64,000 bases of DNA from an uncultured Paracoccaceae bacterium (lineage in GTDB: Bacteria; Pseudomonadota; Alphaproteobacteria; Rhodobacterales; Rhodobacteraceae): NCBI GenBank assembly GCA_905182355.1, contig CAJJBH010000055.1:1-64000 (forward strand). Reading direction: 5' to 3'. Both the position numbers and the translations under genes were made by a program. The notes below the pieces were generated by a model, which was not told the origin of the DNA, did no database searches, and worked only from the letters and a program-made list of their open reading frames with translations. This document shows positions 19,390-26,725 of this stretch, piece after piece; position 1 is the first letter of the stretch; each line of letters begins with the position of its first letter.

Positions 19390-19911
19390 ATGTTGCCAAA
19401 CCTATCTTTCGTCCTAGGCGGGGCCGCTTCAGGGAAATCTGTTTTTGCAGAAAACCTGATCCTTAACAGCAGGTTAAGACCCACCTACATTGCCACATCA
19501 CGAATATGGGACACCGAAACAAAAACACGTGTTGATGTGCATAAATCTAGGCGCGACGACACATGGACAACGGTTGAAGCCAGTTTTGACCTTTGCCCTG
19601 TGTTAAGCCGCGCAAAGCCCGATCAGGCCATTCTGATCGATTGCGCGACGATGTGGTTGACCAATCATATGTTAGAAGAAAATGACCTGTCGACAGCCCA
19701 AGGCCAACTGCTGTCAGACCTTAAAACTTGCGCAGCTCCCGTGGTGATTGTGTCAAACGAAGTCGGCCAAGGCATTGTTCCCGACAATGCGCTAGCGCGG
19801 CAATTTCGCGAAGCACAGGGACGGTTGAACATCGCGCTTGCTGCACAATCGGAAATGGTTGTGCAGGTGGTAGCAGGATTACCAAATGTAATTAAAGGAA
19901 CAATGCCATGA
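19390..19911 (+). CDS. cobU: Adenosylcobinamide kinase / adenosylcobinamide-phosphate guanylyltransferase
   Basis: The 173-residue CobU/CobP enzyme phosphorylates adenosylcobinamide and attaches GMP in the late nucleotide-loop steps of cobalamin synthesis or salvage. The P-loop GGAASGKS is at 10-17. A second conserved segment is ILIDCATMWLTN, and VSNEVGQGIVPDNALARQFRE is the family signature. ATG 19390 gives the normal length. A longer frame from 19267 would overlap the divergent rpoH start and lacks homologous features. The stop overlaps the next gene (ATGA). No other cobalamin genes lie in the window, so a salvage role is possible. Confidence 0.93.
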   Translation: MLPNLSFVLGGAASGKSVFAENLILNSRLRPTYIATSRIWDTETKTRVDVHKSRRDDTWTTVEASFDLCPVLSRAKPDQAILIDCATMWLTNHMLEENDLSTAQGQLLSDLKTCAAPVVIVSNEVGQGIVPDNALARQFREAQGRLNIALAAQSEMVVQVVAGLPNVIKGTMP

Positions 19912-20495
19912 CCAATGCAACGACTTGGCACTGGGTGCGACACGGCCCTACACACCAAAAAACCTTTGTAGGCTGGCGCGATGTGGCCGCGGATCTTTCT
20001 GCTGTAGACCAAATTGCACGGCTTGCCGCACGTTTGCCAAAAGACGCAGTGGTTGTTTCGTCTGATCTGATCCGCTGCGTCACTACAGCAGACGCAATTG
20101 CGGGCACCCGCACCCGCCTGCCCCACAATCCACATTTACGCGAATTACACTTTGGTACTTGGGACGGCGTCCATTTTTCTGAAGTGTCGGAAAAGCATCC
20201 TGACCTGTCACGCGCCTATTGGGAAAAACCGGGCCCCCACACGCCCCCCGGAGGCGAAAGCTGGGACGAAGCCGCCCACCGCGTTCACACAACAACACAG
20301 CATATAAATCGTAAACATGCTGGCAAACACATCATCGCAGTCGCCCATTTTGGTGTGATCCTAACCCAAGTGCAAATGGCACTTGGCGTACCAGCCGCCG
20401 ACGTCTTAGCCCACAAGATCGACAACTTTTCCATCACAGACATAACATGGGAAAACGGCAAGGGACTGGTTGGCACAATCAATCACGTTGTGTGA
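19908..20495 (+). CDS. Histidine phosphatase family protein, probable alpha-ribazole phosphatase
   Basis: The 195-residue phosphoglycerate-mutase-like phosphatase has the catalytic RHG motif (WVRHGPTHQ, about 9-17). Further family residues are SSDLIRCVTTADAI, the acid-base Glu in LRELHFGTWDG and the second His in AVAHFGVIL. Its start overlaps the cobU stop by four bases, so the two are translated together. This makes a CobC-like role (dephosphorylating alpha-ribazole phosphate or cobalamin phosphate) the best guess. Sequence alone would allow a broader histidine phosphatase activity. Confidence 0.75.
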   Translation: MTNATTWHWVRHGPTHQKTFVGWRDVAADLSAVDQIARLAARLPKDAVVVSSDLIRCVTTADAIAGTRTRLPHNPHLRELHFGTWDGVHFSEVSEKHPDLSRAYWEKPGPHTPPGGESWDEAAHRVHTTTQHINRKHAGKHIIAVAHFGVILTQVQMALGVPAADVLAHKIDNFSITDITWENGKGLVGTINHVV

Positions 20496-20554
20496 TCACA
20501 CCCCACACAAATCAATATTTGCGTTATGGCAGCTCAACGCTCTAGCCTCATCCC

Positions 20555-21235
20555 ATGACATATGAATTATATATTGGTGATCGCACCTTCTCATCTTGGT
20601 CGCTGCGCGGCTGGCTGATGCTCGAAAAATTTGGGTTGGGTTTCAACACGCACTTGATTGGACTTTATGGCGGTACAATGGCCACTGACATGGCCCACTT
20701 GGCCCCTGCCAAACTGGTCCCAACGCTACAAACAGCTGATGGAACCGTGGTTGGTGAAAGCCTCGCTATCGCCGAAACATTGGCTGAAAACCATCCCGAT
20801 AAAAAGATGTGGCCGACCGACCCAGTCGCACGTGCAACCGCCCGTTGGTTTGGCGCAGAAATGGCCAGCAGCTTTGGGCAATTGCGTCGGCAATGTCCGA
20901 TGCAACTGCAACACGTGAACAAAGGGTTCAGTGTGGATGCAGGGCTTAAAGCAGACCTTGATCGCCTCGAAATCATTTGGACACACGCAGCCAAGTTCAA
21001 ATCGGACGGGCCGTGGTTGTTCGGGGCGTATTCACTGGCGGACTGCATGTTCGCCCCTGTAGCCGCACGGATCATCGGCTATGACCTGCCCGTATCAGAC
21101 GCCGCACGCGCCTATTGCGACACCACAATCAACGACCCGGCATTCAAAGCATGGCGGGCTGAGGGGCTTAAAACCGTCTACGATCCGTTCCCTTATGACA
21201 TGGGCGTGCCAACAACACCGTGGCCCGTTTCTTAA
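20555..21235 (+). CDS. Glutathione S-transferase family protein
   Basis: A 226-residue cytosolic GST. The N-terminal thioredoxin-like domain starts YELYIGDRTFSSWSLRGWLML, with the active-site Ser/Trp region typical of maleylacetoacetate-isomerase/zeta-like GSTs. The conserved glutathione-contacting VGESLAIAETLAE lies near residues 68-80. The C-terminal helical domain contains WLFGAYSLADCMFAPVA, with the conserved capping box Asp. It is a single gene with about 60 bp upstream of it. The substrate is unknown. The glutathione synthetase gene gshB lies 2 kb downstream on the other strand. Confidence 0.88.
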   Translation: MTYELYIGDRTFSSWSLRGWLMLEKFGLGFNTHLIGLYGGTMATDMAHLAPAKLVPTLQTADGTVVGESLAIAETLAENHPDKKMWPTDPVARATARWFGAEMASSFGQLRRQCPMQLQHVNKGFSVDAGLKADLDRLEIIWTHAAKFKSDGPWLFGAYSLADCMFAPVAARIIGYDLPVSDAARAYCDTTINDPAFKAWRAEGLKTVYDPFPYDMGVPTTPWPVS

Positions 21236-21251
21236 CCATCACGCCAAGACG

Positions 21252-21266
21252 TTAACCATTCCTAAC
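21252..21266 (+). promoter_or_regulatory. Putative CtrA-binding site upstream of comM remnant
   Basis: TTAA-N7-TAAC (21252-21266, reading TTAACCATTCCTAAC) resembles the CtrA box TTAA-N7-TTAAC. A further TTAACC half-site occurs at 21283-21288. In Rhodobacterales, CtrA activates gene-transfer and competence genes, and comM is a competence gene, so the placement 50 bp before its start makes sense. Assigned by eye from the motif. Confidence 0.4.
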
Positions 21267-21267
21267 C

Positions 21268-21310
21268 CCCCCTCGCTAGCCATTAACCAAAATGAACGCC
21301 AGCGAGGGGG
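21268..21310 (+). promoter_or_regulatory. Inverted repeat that covers the comM ribosome-binding site
   Basis: CCCCCTCGCT (21268-21277) and AGCGAGGGGG (21301-21310) are perfectly complementary, with a 23-nt loop. The right arm contains the GAGGGGG ribosome-binding site 5 bp before the comM ATG. If transcribed, the hairpin could hide the site and lower translation. It could also stop transcription from the upstream GST gene, but no T-run follows. Confidence 0.5.
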
Positions 21311-21315
21311 ACGGC

Positions 21316-21441
21316 ATGATCACACGCGCCTACACGGTCGCCTTCCAAGGCATTCAGGCCCGCCAAGTCGAGGTGCAATGCGCCGTCACCGCAGGCATGC
21401 TCGCGTTTTCAATTGTCGGGTTTAATTGTAAACCCCTTTAG
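21316..21441 (+). pseudogene. comM: 5' fragment of comM (YifB-type Mg-chelatase-like ATPase)
   Basis: From ATG 21316 the frame reads MITRAYTVAFQGIQARQVEV, then CAVTAGMLAFSIVG. This is the conserved N-terminus of ComM, a hexameric helicase that drives branch migration during natural transformation and is normally about 500 residues. Homology stops after roughly codon 35, at about 21421. There the sequence becomes AT-rich, and the frame ends six codons later at TAG 21439-21441. The remaining 1.4 kb of comM is not found in the window. The cut coincides with the beginning of the recombinase-bearing segment, so insertion with deletion is the likely cause. Confidence 0.8.
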
Positions 21442-21555
21442 ACAACTATGTTTTGAGTTGTTCAGTTTTCACACACTCAAAATGTCTTCACGACCCAAAG
21501 CTTGCTGCCCATCAGTGACGCGCTAAAGCCTTCTGACGGGACACCCTTTTGCCCA

Positions 21556-22110
21556 TCAAGCAGCGTTGTTAAGGATACGATGGACTGACATCCGTGAGAT
21601 GCCCATCTTGTCAGCTATCTTGTAAGTAGACAGACCCTCAACCTTGAGCTTGCGTACTTCATCACGATCAATAACTGTTGAACGCTTTCGATCTTTATAA
21701 ACACCACGGGCTTTAGCTTTGGCGATACCTTCAGCTTGACGCTTGCGAATGATGTTACGCTCAAACTCAGCAAAAGCACCCATCATTTGTAGTTGTAGTT
21801 TAGCGAACGCATCATCAGCACCTGCACCAAACGTTAGGCTTTCACTTAAAAACGAAATTGTAACACCTTTGTCGTTAAGCTGACTAATAATCGACTGTAG
21901 ATCACGCAGGTCTCTTGCTAGTCGGTCAATGGAGTGAACCTTAACCGTGTCGCCATCACGTGCATAATCAATCATAGCCAATAATGCTGGTCGATCAGAA
22001 GCACTTTTGCCTGATAGCTTTTCCTCAAAGACCTTATCAAGCTCACCCAAATCCTGACGATCTGTTGACTGACCTTCAGAACTAACGCGCTTGTACCCGA
22101 TTAAGGACAT
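21556..22110 (-). CDS. Serine recombinase (resolvase/invertase family)
   Basis: The 184-residue small serine recombinase has an N-terminal catalytic domain with the nucleophile Ser in YKRVSSEGQ (about residues 6-14) and the family segment VHSIDRLARDLRDLQ. LQLQMMGAFAEFERNIIRKRQAEGI forms the long E-helix. The C-terminal HTH reads KVEGLSTYKIADKMGISRMSVHRIL. ATG 22110 is chosen because an AGAGGTG ribosome-binding site precedes it, whereas a longer frame starts inside that region. Its DNA is clearly more AT-rich than neighbouring genes, a sign of transfer. It could resolve plasmid or transposon cointegrates or invert DNA. Repeated GTAACA motifs lie just upstream. Confidence 0.9.
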   Translation of the reverse strand: MSLIGYKRVSSEGQSTDRQDLGELDKVFEEKLSGKSASDRPALLAMIDYARDGDTVKVHSIDRLARDLRDLQSIISQLNDKGVTISFLSESLTFGAGADDAFAKLQLQMMGAFAEFERNIIRKRQAEGIAKAKARGVYKDRKRSTVIDRDEVRKLKVEGLSTYKIADKMGISRMSVHRILNNAA

Positions 22111-22124
22111 AACACACCTCTTTT

Positions 22125-22242
22125 GTAACATTTAAGTCTATTATACAATGATTACAGTAACAAGTAAATTAAATACAGCCATAATGTTACTAGTATATAG
22201 TAACATTCGTCAGCCATCTTTAAGTATACTCAGGTGTTACTA
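22125..22242. promoter_or_regulatory. Cluster of GTAACA/TGTTAC repeats upstream of the recombinase
   Basis: Five copies of GTAACA or its complement occur in 118 bp: 22125-22130, 22157-22162, 22185-22190, 22200-22205 and 22235-22240. Two of them form a perfect palindrome TGTTACTA-5 nt-TAGTAACA (22185-22205), and TGTTACTA recurs at 22235-22242. This spacing of paired and single sites next to a serine recombinase gene looks like a res or crossover site that the enzyme binds. An operator for autoregulation is the other option. Confidence 0.5.
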
Positions 22243-22714
22243 TGGAATGTCAGCTTTGACTGGGATGAACCTATGAATATCCTAATCACATGGTGCTAGG
22301 GGTGCATGTTATTTGAGCCAACACTCTGCTTCGTTCGAAAAGCTATTTTGAGAAAATCAAGTTTTCGAGTCACTATTATATTAAAAAAATATAACGGCAT
22401 TTGGGCTCGTAAATTTAGCAAATCTGTCTGAATATAATTAAAACTGGAGAAAACTATGCGGCTTTGACTACCTCGCGAAAGTCATCACTGGCTTCACGTT
22501 CAAAGACGGAATCGAAACCACAACAACAATCAGGCCGCTGCATGACCCGAATTCCTCAAACACCAGATTTGACAATAACTCCTGGATAAGATCGCTTCAG
22601 TTGCACATTATCTAGTTCCCCTCCGTTTTGAAATTTACTTTGAGATAAAATGATGTTTCAAAAATGAGTGGCTTGGGAAATGGAGCAAAACAATCATGAA
22701 TGATCCCTACGATC
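22243..22714. other. AT-rich spacer of foreign character, no intact gene
   Basis: About 470 bp between the recombinase control region and the hydrolase remnant. The left half is very AT-rich. The right half has scraps of open frame in both directions (for example a 29-codon minus-strand frame ending near 22456), none of which I can assign. I see no RNA gene here. It probably belongs to the inserted or rearranged segment that removed the 3' parts of comM and the hydrolase. Confidence 0.4.
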
Positions 22715-23207
22715 CAAAGCCAGTTTTGCAAGCCACGCGCCTTAAGAACGTCAAATTGCCACCTGCGCTGTCGACACCAATAACGATTTTAGCGGCAGGC
22801 ATCCCTTAATCCAACAATCCGTCATAGACGGCACGCACAGTATTCAAAGACGTAGGATAAACATTTTCAAGGGACAGTGGATAGACGGGCAAAATCGCTT
22901 CACACCCAACCCGTTTCGCCAATTGCGCCAATATCGCGGAATGCGCTTTCGGGCTGCCAAACACATGCCCACCACCGTGGATATACAAAATTACACGCTC
23001 AGGATCAAAGGCATCGCCGCCAATGCAAAGGGCAGACGTGCCGCCCACATCGAACCATTCCATCTCGGCCCTACGTGGCGCATGAAAGAACATTTTGGCT
23101 TTCAGTTCAAACGCCTTACGCAGGATTTCCGGCCCCTTAGCATTCGCCATATAGCGTTTTTCGATCAGCTTCAGAGCTGGATTTAACAGCTTTTGTTGCC
23201 AACTCAC
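22715..23207 (-). pseudogene. Decayed alpha/beta hydrolase (hormone-sensitive-lipase type)
   Basis: The first 133 codons (GTG 23207 to TAA 22806) encode the N-terminal part of an HSL-type esterase, including the oxyanion motif HGGGHVFGS and YPLSLENVYP. Beyond the stop the same frame continues with GMPAAKIVIGVDSAGGNL, the nucleophile-elbow region. It then breaks by a small deletion or frameshift near 22748, and another frame gives LKARGLQNW before similarity ends. Such esterases are about 300 residues, so the C-terminal half with the catalytic Asp and His is absent. The start overlaps the gshB stop (GTGA). The gene is therefore dead through at least one nonsense codon, one frameshift and truncation. 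Confidence 0.75.
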
Positions 23208-24139
23208 GTGCGTTTCGCCTCGATCGCGTCCCAGATTTTGCCTGCGATATTTACGCCGTCAAACCGTTCAAGTTCTTGAATGCCCGTTGGGGAGGTCACG
23301 TTGATCTCGGTCAAATAGTCACCAATCACGTCGATGCCGACAAACACTTGACCCTTTTCTTTCAAGAGCGGGCCAATACGCGCGCAAATTTCCAGATCAC
23401 GATCCGTCAGGCCAACTTTTTCAGGACGACCACCAACGTGCATATTGGAACGGGTCTCACCAGCCGCTGGCACGCGATTGATCGCGCCAACACATTCGCC
23501 ATCGACCAAAATGACACGTTTGTCGCCTTTGGACACCGCAGGCAGAAATTTTTGCACGATCAATGGTTCACGCGAAAACCCAGTGAATAATTCATACAGG
23601 CTGCTGAGGTTGCGATCATCTTTGGTCAACAGGAAAACACCCGCACCGCCGTTGCCATACAGCGGCTTCACAATCACATCGCCATGCTTGTCTTTAAAGG
23701 CTTTGATCGTTTCCAGATCACGGGACACAGTGGTGGGTGGGGTCAGATCAGGGAAATCCAGAACCATCAGTTTTTCAGGATAATTGCGCACCCAAAACGG
23801 ATCGTTCACGACCAATGTTCCGGGGGCCAAACGGTCCAGCAAATGGGTCGAGGTGATATAGTGCATATCAAATGGCGGGTCCTGACGCAGCCACACAACG
23901 TCGAAATCTGCCAAATTAACTTCGCGCAGGGGGCCAAGTTCGACATGATCGTCTTGCACACGTTTGACCGTAAAATCGTGTCCACGCGCTGTGATGCGAC
24001 CCTCTTGATAGGCTAGCTGGTCAGGGCCGTAAAAGAACAGGGTGTGTCCGCGTGCTTGTGCTTCTTCGGCAAGGCGAAAGCTGCTGTCGGCATTGATGTC
24101 AACATCACCGATTGGGTCCATTTGGAATGCGATTTTCAT
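23204..24139 (-). CDS. gshB: Glutathione synthetase
   Basis: The 311-residue ATP-grasp ligase joins gamma-glutamylcysteine and glycine to make glutathione in the cytosol. Family features are the N-terminal AFQMDPIGDVDINADSSF, WLRQDPPFDMHYI, the glycine-rich ATP loop KPLYGNGGAGVF and the C-terminal GIDVIGDYLTEINVTSPTG. Length is normal. The start is ATG 24139. It lies downstream of rsmI and yraN on the same strand, with a 60-bp gap to yraN, an order seen in many Rhodobacterales, and it is coupled to the broken hydrolase gene that follows. Confidence 0.96.
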   Translation of the reverse strand: MKIAFQMDPIGDVDINADSSFRLAEEAQARGHTLFFYGPDQLAYQEGRITARGHDFTVKRVQDDHVELGPLREVNLADFDVVWLRQDPPFDMHYITSTHLLDRLAPGTLVVNDPFWVRNYPEKLMVLDFPDLTPPTTVSRDLETIKAFKDKHGDVIVKPLYGNGGAGVFLLTKDDRNLSSLYELFTGFSREPLIVQKFLPAVSKGDKRVILVDGECVGAINRVPAAGETRSNMHVGGRPEKVGLTDRDLEICARIGPLLKEKGQVFVGIDVIGDYLTEINVTSPTGIQELERFDGVNIAGKIWDAIEAKRT

Positions 24140-24200
24140 GTGGGCACCTTATAATATTGTTACCCATTAAATGGCGCAGCAAACCCCAAGGTGCAATGGG

Positions 24201-24575
24201 TCAGCCGTGGCCAAAGGCATTTTCGATCACATGAACCTCGCCACGGCCATTCACAAGTGCGACATCAAAACGTACTTCGGTCAGCGACCCTTTCGGTATT
24301 TGCCCTAAATATTCTTCACCAATGGCATAAAGACGCGTCATCTGACGGGGGCTTAGATGAAGCGCCGCCTGATCAAAATCGCGGCTTTGTTTGACCTCAA
24401 TAAAAACCAATCCATCGCCATCTTGGGCAATCAGATTAATTTCCCCTCCTTTGCCACGCCAACGCCGTTGCGCCACAGGGTACCTGCGACGTTCATAATC
24501 GTCAGCGATACGATCCTCTGCGGACAATCCTGCATGATAAGCCATCGACCCACGTTGGCTTCGCACATCATCCAT
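24201..24575 (-). CDS. YraN/UPF0102 family protein (nuclease-like fold)
   Basis: The 124-residue protein has the endonuclease-like core of UPF0102: AEDRIADDYERRRYPVAQRRWRG, GEINLIAQDGDGLVFIEVK (the E-x-K type active-site strand) and LYAIGEEYLG. The biochemical role of the family is not settled. The restriction-endonuclease-like fold suggests DNA processing. It sits 3 bp downstream of rsmI in the same operon, the usual arrangement in proteobacteria, and is followed by gshB. Confidence 0.9.
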   Translation of the reverse strand: MDDVRSQRGSMAYHAGLSAEDRIADDYERRRYPVAQRRWRGKGGEINLIAQDGDGLVFIEVKQSRDFDQAALHLSPRQMTRLYAIGEEYLGQIPKGSLTEVRFDVALVNGRGEVHVIENAFGHG

Positions 24576-24578
24576 CCA

Positions 24579-25433
24579 CTATTTTTCCAAATTAAGCGCC
24601 AATTGATAAACTTGACGCCGTGGTTTGCCGTGCGCCTGCGAGACCGCATCCACAGCGTCACGCATCGACATCGTTTCCAATGCTTCTTTCAGCACCCCGT
24701 CTAAGTCGACTTCGTTAACATTTTCCAAATTTCCGCGATCAATCAGAAGGACAATTTCGCCTTTAACCGATCCAGTGCTGTAGGATTCGGCCAGTTCAGC
24801 CAGCGTACCACGGCGCAATTCTTCAAATTTCTTGGTCAATTCACGGCACACCACAGCTTTGCGGGTCGTTCCCAACACATCTGCTGCGTCTTTTAGCGTC
24901 GCACCAATCCGCTTGGGTGATTCGTAAAATGCCAGTGTCGCGCGGATTTCCACCAGCCCCTCAAGCGCCCTGCGCCGTGCAGATGACGAATTCGGCAAGA
25001 ATCCCGCAAAGTGAAACGCATCCGTCGGCAACCCTGCCAACACCAACGCTGTCAGCACTGCAGAGGGTCCCGGCGCGCAGGTTTGCATGACGTCTTGCGC
25101 AGCCGCCGCGCGTGACAATTCAAACCCAGGATCAGCGATCAAAGGCATACCTGCCTCAGACGCATATGCGACAGACTTCCCCTGTTCCACCGCTGCAAGC
25201 AGGCCATTCACAACCTTTTCACCGGAATGATCATGCATGGCGATAATGCGCCGTCCATCCAATGGCACCCCGTGGATTTCCATCAATCGACGCATGCTAC
25301 GCGTGTCTTCAGCAGCCAACACGTCGGCCGATGCCAACACGTCCAAAGCGCGCAATGTGATGTCGCGGGCCGTGCCGATTGGGACACCCACGAAATACAA
25401 TCCGGGGGCAAGGGGAACCTTTTGGAAATTCAA
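24579..25433 (-). CDS. rsmI: 16S rRNA (cytidine-1402-2'-O)-methyltransferase
   Basis: The 284-residue SAM-dependent tetrapyrrole-methylase-fold enzyme 2'-O-methylates C1402 of 16S rRNA for decoding fidelity. Hallmarks are LYFVGVPIGTARDITLRALDVL, AEDTRSMRRLMEIHGV, SEAGMPLIADPGFEL, CAPGPSAVLTALVLAGLP and FYESPKRIGATLKD. The start is read as TTG 25433, with an AGGCGGG element upstream. The nearby ATG at 25452 is out of frame. It is divergent from the lipoprotein gene, with 86 bp between the two starts, as in many proteobacteria, where lpoA/lppC and rsmI are divergent neighbours. Confidence 0.95.
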   Translation of the reverse strand: MNFQKVPLAPGLYFVGVPIGTARDITLRALDVLASADVLAAEDTRSMRRLMEIHGVPLDGRRIIAMHDHSGEKVVNGLLAAVEQGKSVAYASEAGMPLIADPGFELSRAAAAQDVMQTCAPGPSAVLTALVLAGLPTDAFHFAGFLPNSSSARRRALEGLVEIRATLAFYESPKRIGATLKDAADVLGTTRKAVVCRELTKKFEELRRGTLAELAESYSTGSVKGEIVLLIDRGNLENVNEVDLDGVLKEALETMSMRDAVDAVSQAHGKPRRQVYQLALNLEK

Positions 25434-25519
25434 AGCTGGACCCGCCTTTCATGACGTTTATTATCGTATAAAACACGCGCTGCTCGAACAAGTGGCGCAC
25501 ACAGGGAGTATATGCACCA

Positions 25520-26725
25520 ATGTTCGCGCTTTTCCAATCCGCCCGCAAGTCACTGCGCACCTTTCGTTTGCCTATTTTGGCCCCTATTTTGGCGTTCGGC
25601 CTAGCGGCATGTGATCCCGCTGCATTTACTGGCTTTGGCGGCCAAAGTGACAACGGCCCCAAAATTGACAGGAACGCACCCGTCTCAGTCGCCCTTCTGG
25701 TGCCACGCGGATCTGGATCAGCTTCGGATGACCTTTTGGCGCAAAGCCTTGAGAACGCTGCACGCCTTGCCATCCGCGACATGGGTGGTGTGAGAATTGA
25801 CCTTCGGGTCTATGACACAGCTGGCGACGCGCAAACGGCAGCAACGCAAGCCACGCAAGCGGTCAGTGACGGAGCCAAGATCATCCTTGGTCCAGTTTAT
25901 GCAGGTGCTGCAAACGCAGCAGCCGTCGCCGTTGCGGGCAAGAACGTGAATATCATAGCCTTCTCAAACAACCCGACCATCGCCGGCGGGAACCTGTTTG
26001 TACTGGGGCAAACCTTCCAGAACACAGCCAACCGCATGGTGTCTTACGCCAAATCGCAGGGCAAAGATCGTATTGTGGTCGCCCATGCGCAAGATGTTGC
26101 CGGACAATTGGGGGGCAATGCTGTGAAAGCTGCAATCGCCGCCAATGGCGCCACACTTGCAGGATCGGTTGAGTATCTGCTGTCGCAACAAGGCGTTGTT
26201 GCCGCAATTCCAAGGATCAAAGCGGCCGTAGGCAATGGTGGTGCAAATGCAGTCTTTATGACCTCCCCATCTGCCTCAGCACTTCCCCTGCTGACACAAC
26301 TGTTGCCCGAAGCAGGTGTAAACCCAAGGGTTACACAGTTCATCGGACTGACCCGCTGGGACATTCCGGCAACAACGCTCGACCTGCCAGGTGTACAAGG
26401 CGGCTGGTTCGCCGTGCCTGATCCTGAAGCCTCTAGTGCGTTCCGTTCACATTACAATGCGGCTTATGGCATGGCACCACACCCCATCGGCGGCCTTGCC
26501 TTTGACGGAATGGCGGCCGTTGGTGCCCTGCTCAAAAGCGGTAAATCCAACGCGTTGTCAGCCAACGCCATCACACAAGGTGCAGGTTTTAAGGGGGCTG
26601 GAGGTGTCTTCCGCTTTCTCCAAGACGGTACAAACGAACGCGCCCTTGCCATCGCAACCATCCGCGACAAAAAAATGGTTGTGATCGACAATGCACCAAC
26701 TGGCTTTAGAGGCGCTGGTTTCTAG
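25520..26725 (+). CDS. LppC-family penicillin-binding protein activator lipoprotein
   Basis: The product is 401 residues. An N-terminal signal with lipobox LAAC (acylated Cys about residue 31) would anchor it in a membrane facing the periplasm. The mature part is a periplasmic-binding-protein type I fold: VALLVPRGSGSASDDLLAQSLENAARLAI, GAKIILGPVYAGAANAAA, IAFSNNPTIAGGNLF and FDGMAAVGALL. This is the fold of the C-terminal half of E. coli LpoA, which activates PBP1A. Only that half is present here, as is usual in alphaproteobacteria. It is divergent from rsmI, and its stop overlaps the glnD start by one base. A ligand-binding role cannot be excluded. Confidence 0.85.
   Translation: MFALFQSARKSLRTFRLPILAPILAFGLAACDPAAFTGFGGQSDNGPKIDRNAPVSVALLVPRGSGSASDDLLAQSLENAARLAIRDMGGVRIDLRVYDTAGDAQTAATQATQAVSDGAKIILGPVYAGAANAAAVAVAGKNVNIIAFSNNPTIAGGNLFVLGQTFQNTANRMVSYAKSQGKDRIVVAHAQDVAGQLGGNAVKAAIAANGATLAGSVEYLLSQQGVVAAIPRIKAAVGNGGANAVFMTSPSASALPLLTQLLPEAGVNPRVTQFIGLTRWDIPATTLDLPGVQGGWFAVPDPEASSAFRSHYNAAYGMAPHPIGGLAFDGMAAVGALLKSGKSNALSANAITQGAGFKGAGGVFRFLQDGTNERALAIATIRDKKMVVIDNAPTGFRGAGF

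Noticed and set aside
22444..22543. Small frames in the AT-rich spacer (plus-strand FDYLAKVITGFTFKDG and minus-strand MQRPDCCCGFDSVFERE)
   Set aside because: Both look protein-like, but they overlap each other on opposite strands and are too short to assign. They are left as unresolved fragments.
25309..25782. 157-codon minus-strand frame across the rsmI and LppC starts
   Set aside because: It overlaps both divergent genes and their shared promoter, and is Arg-rich as expected for a shadow frame.
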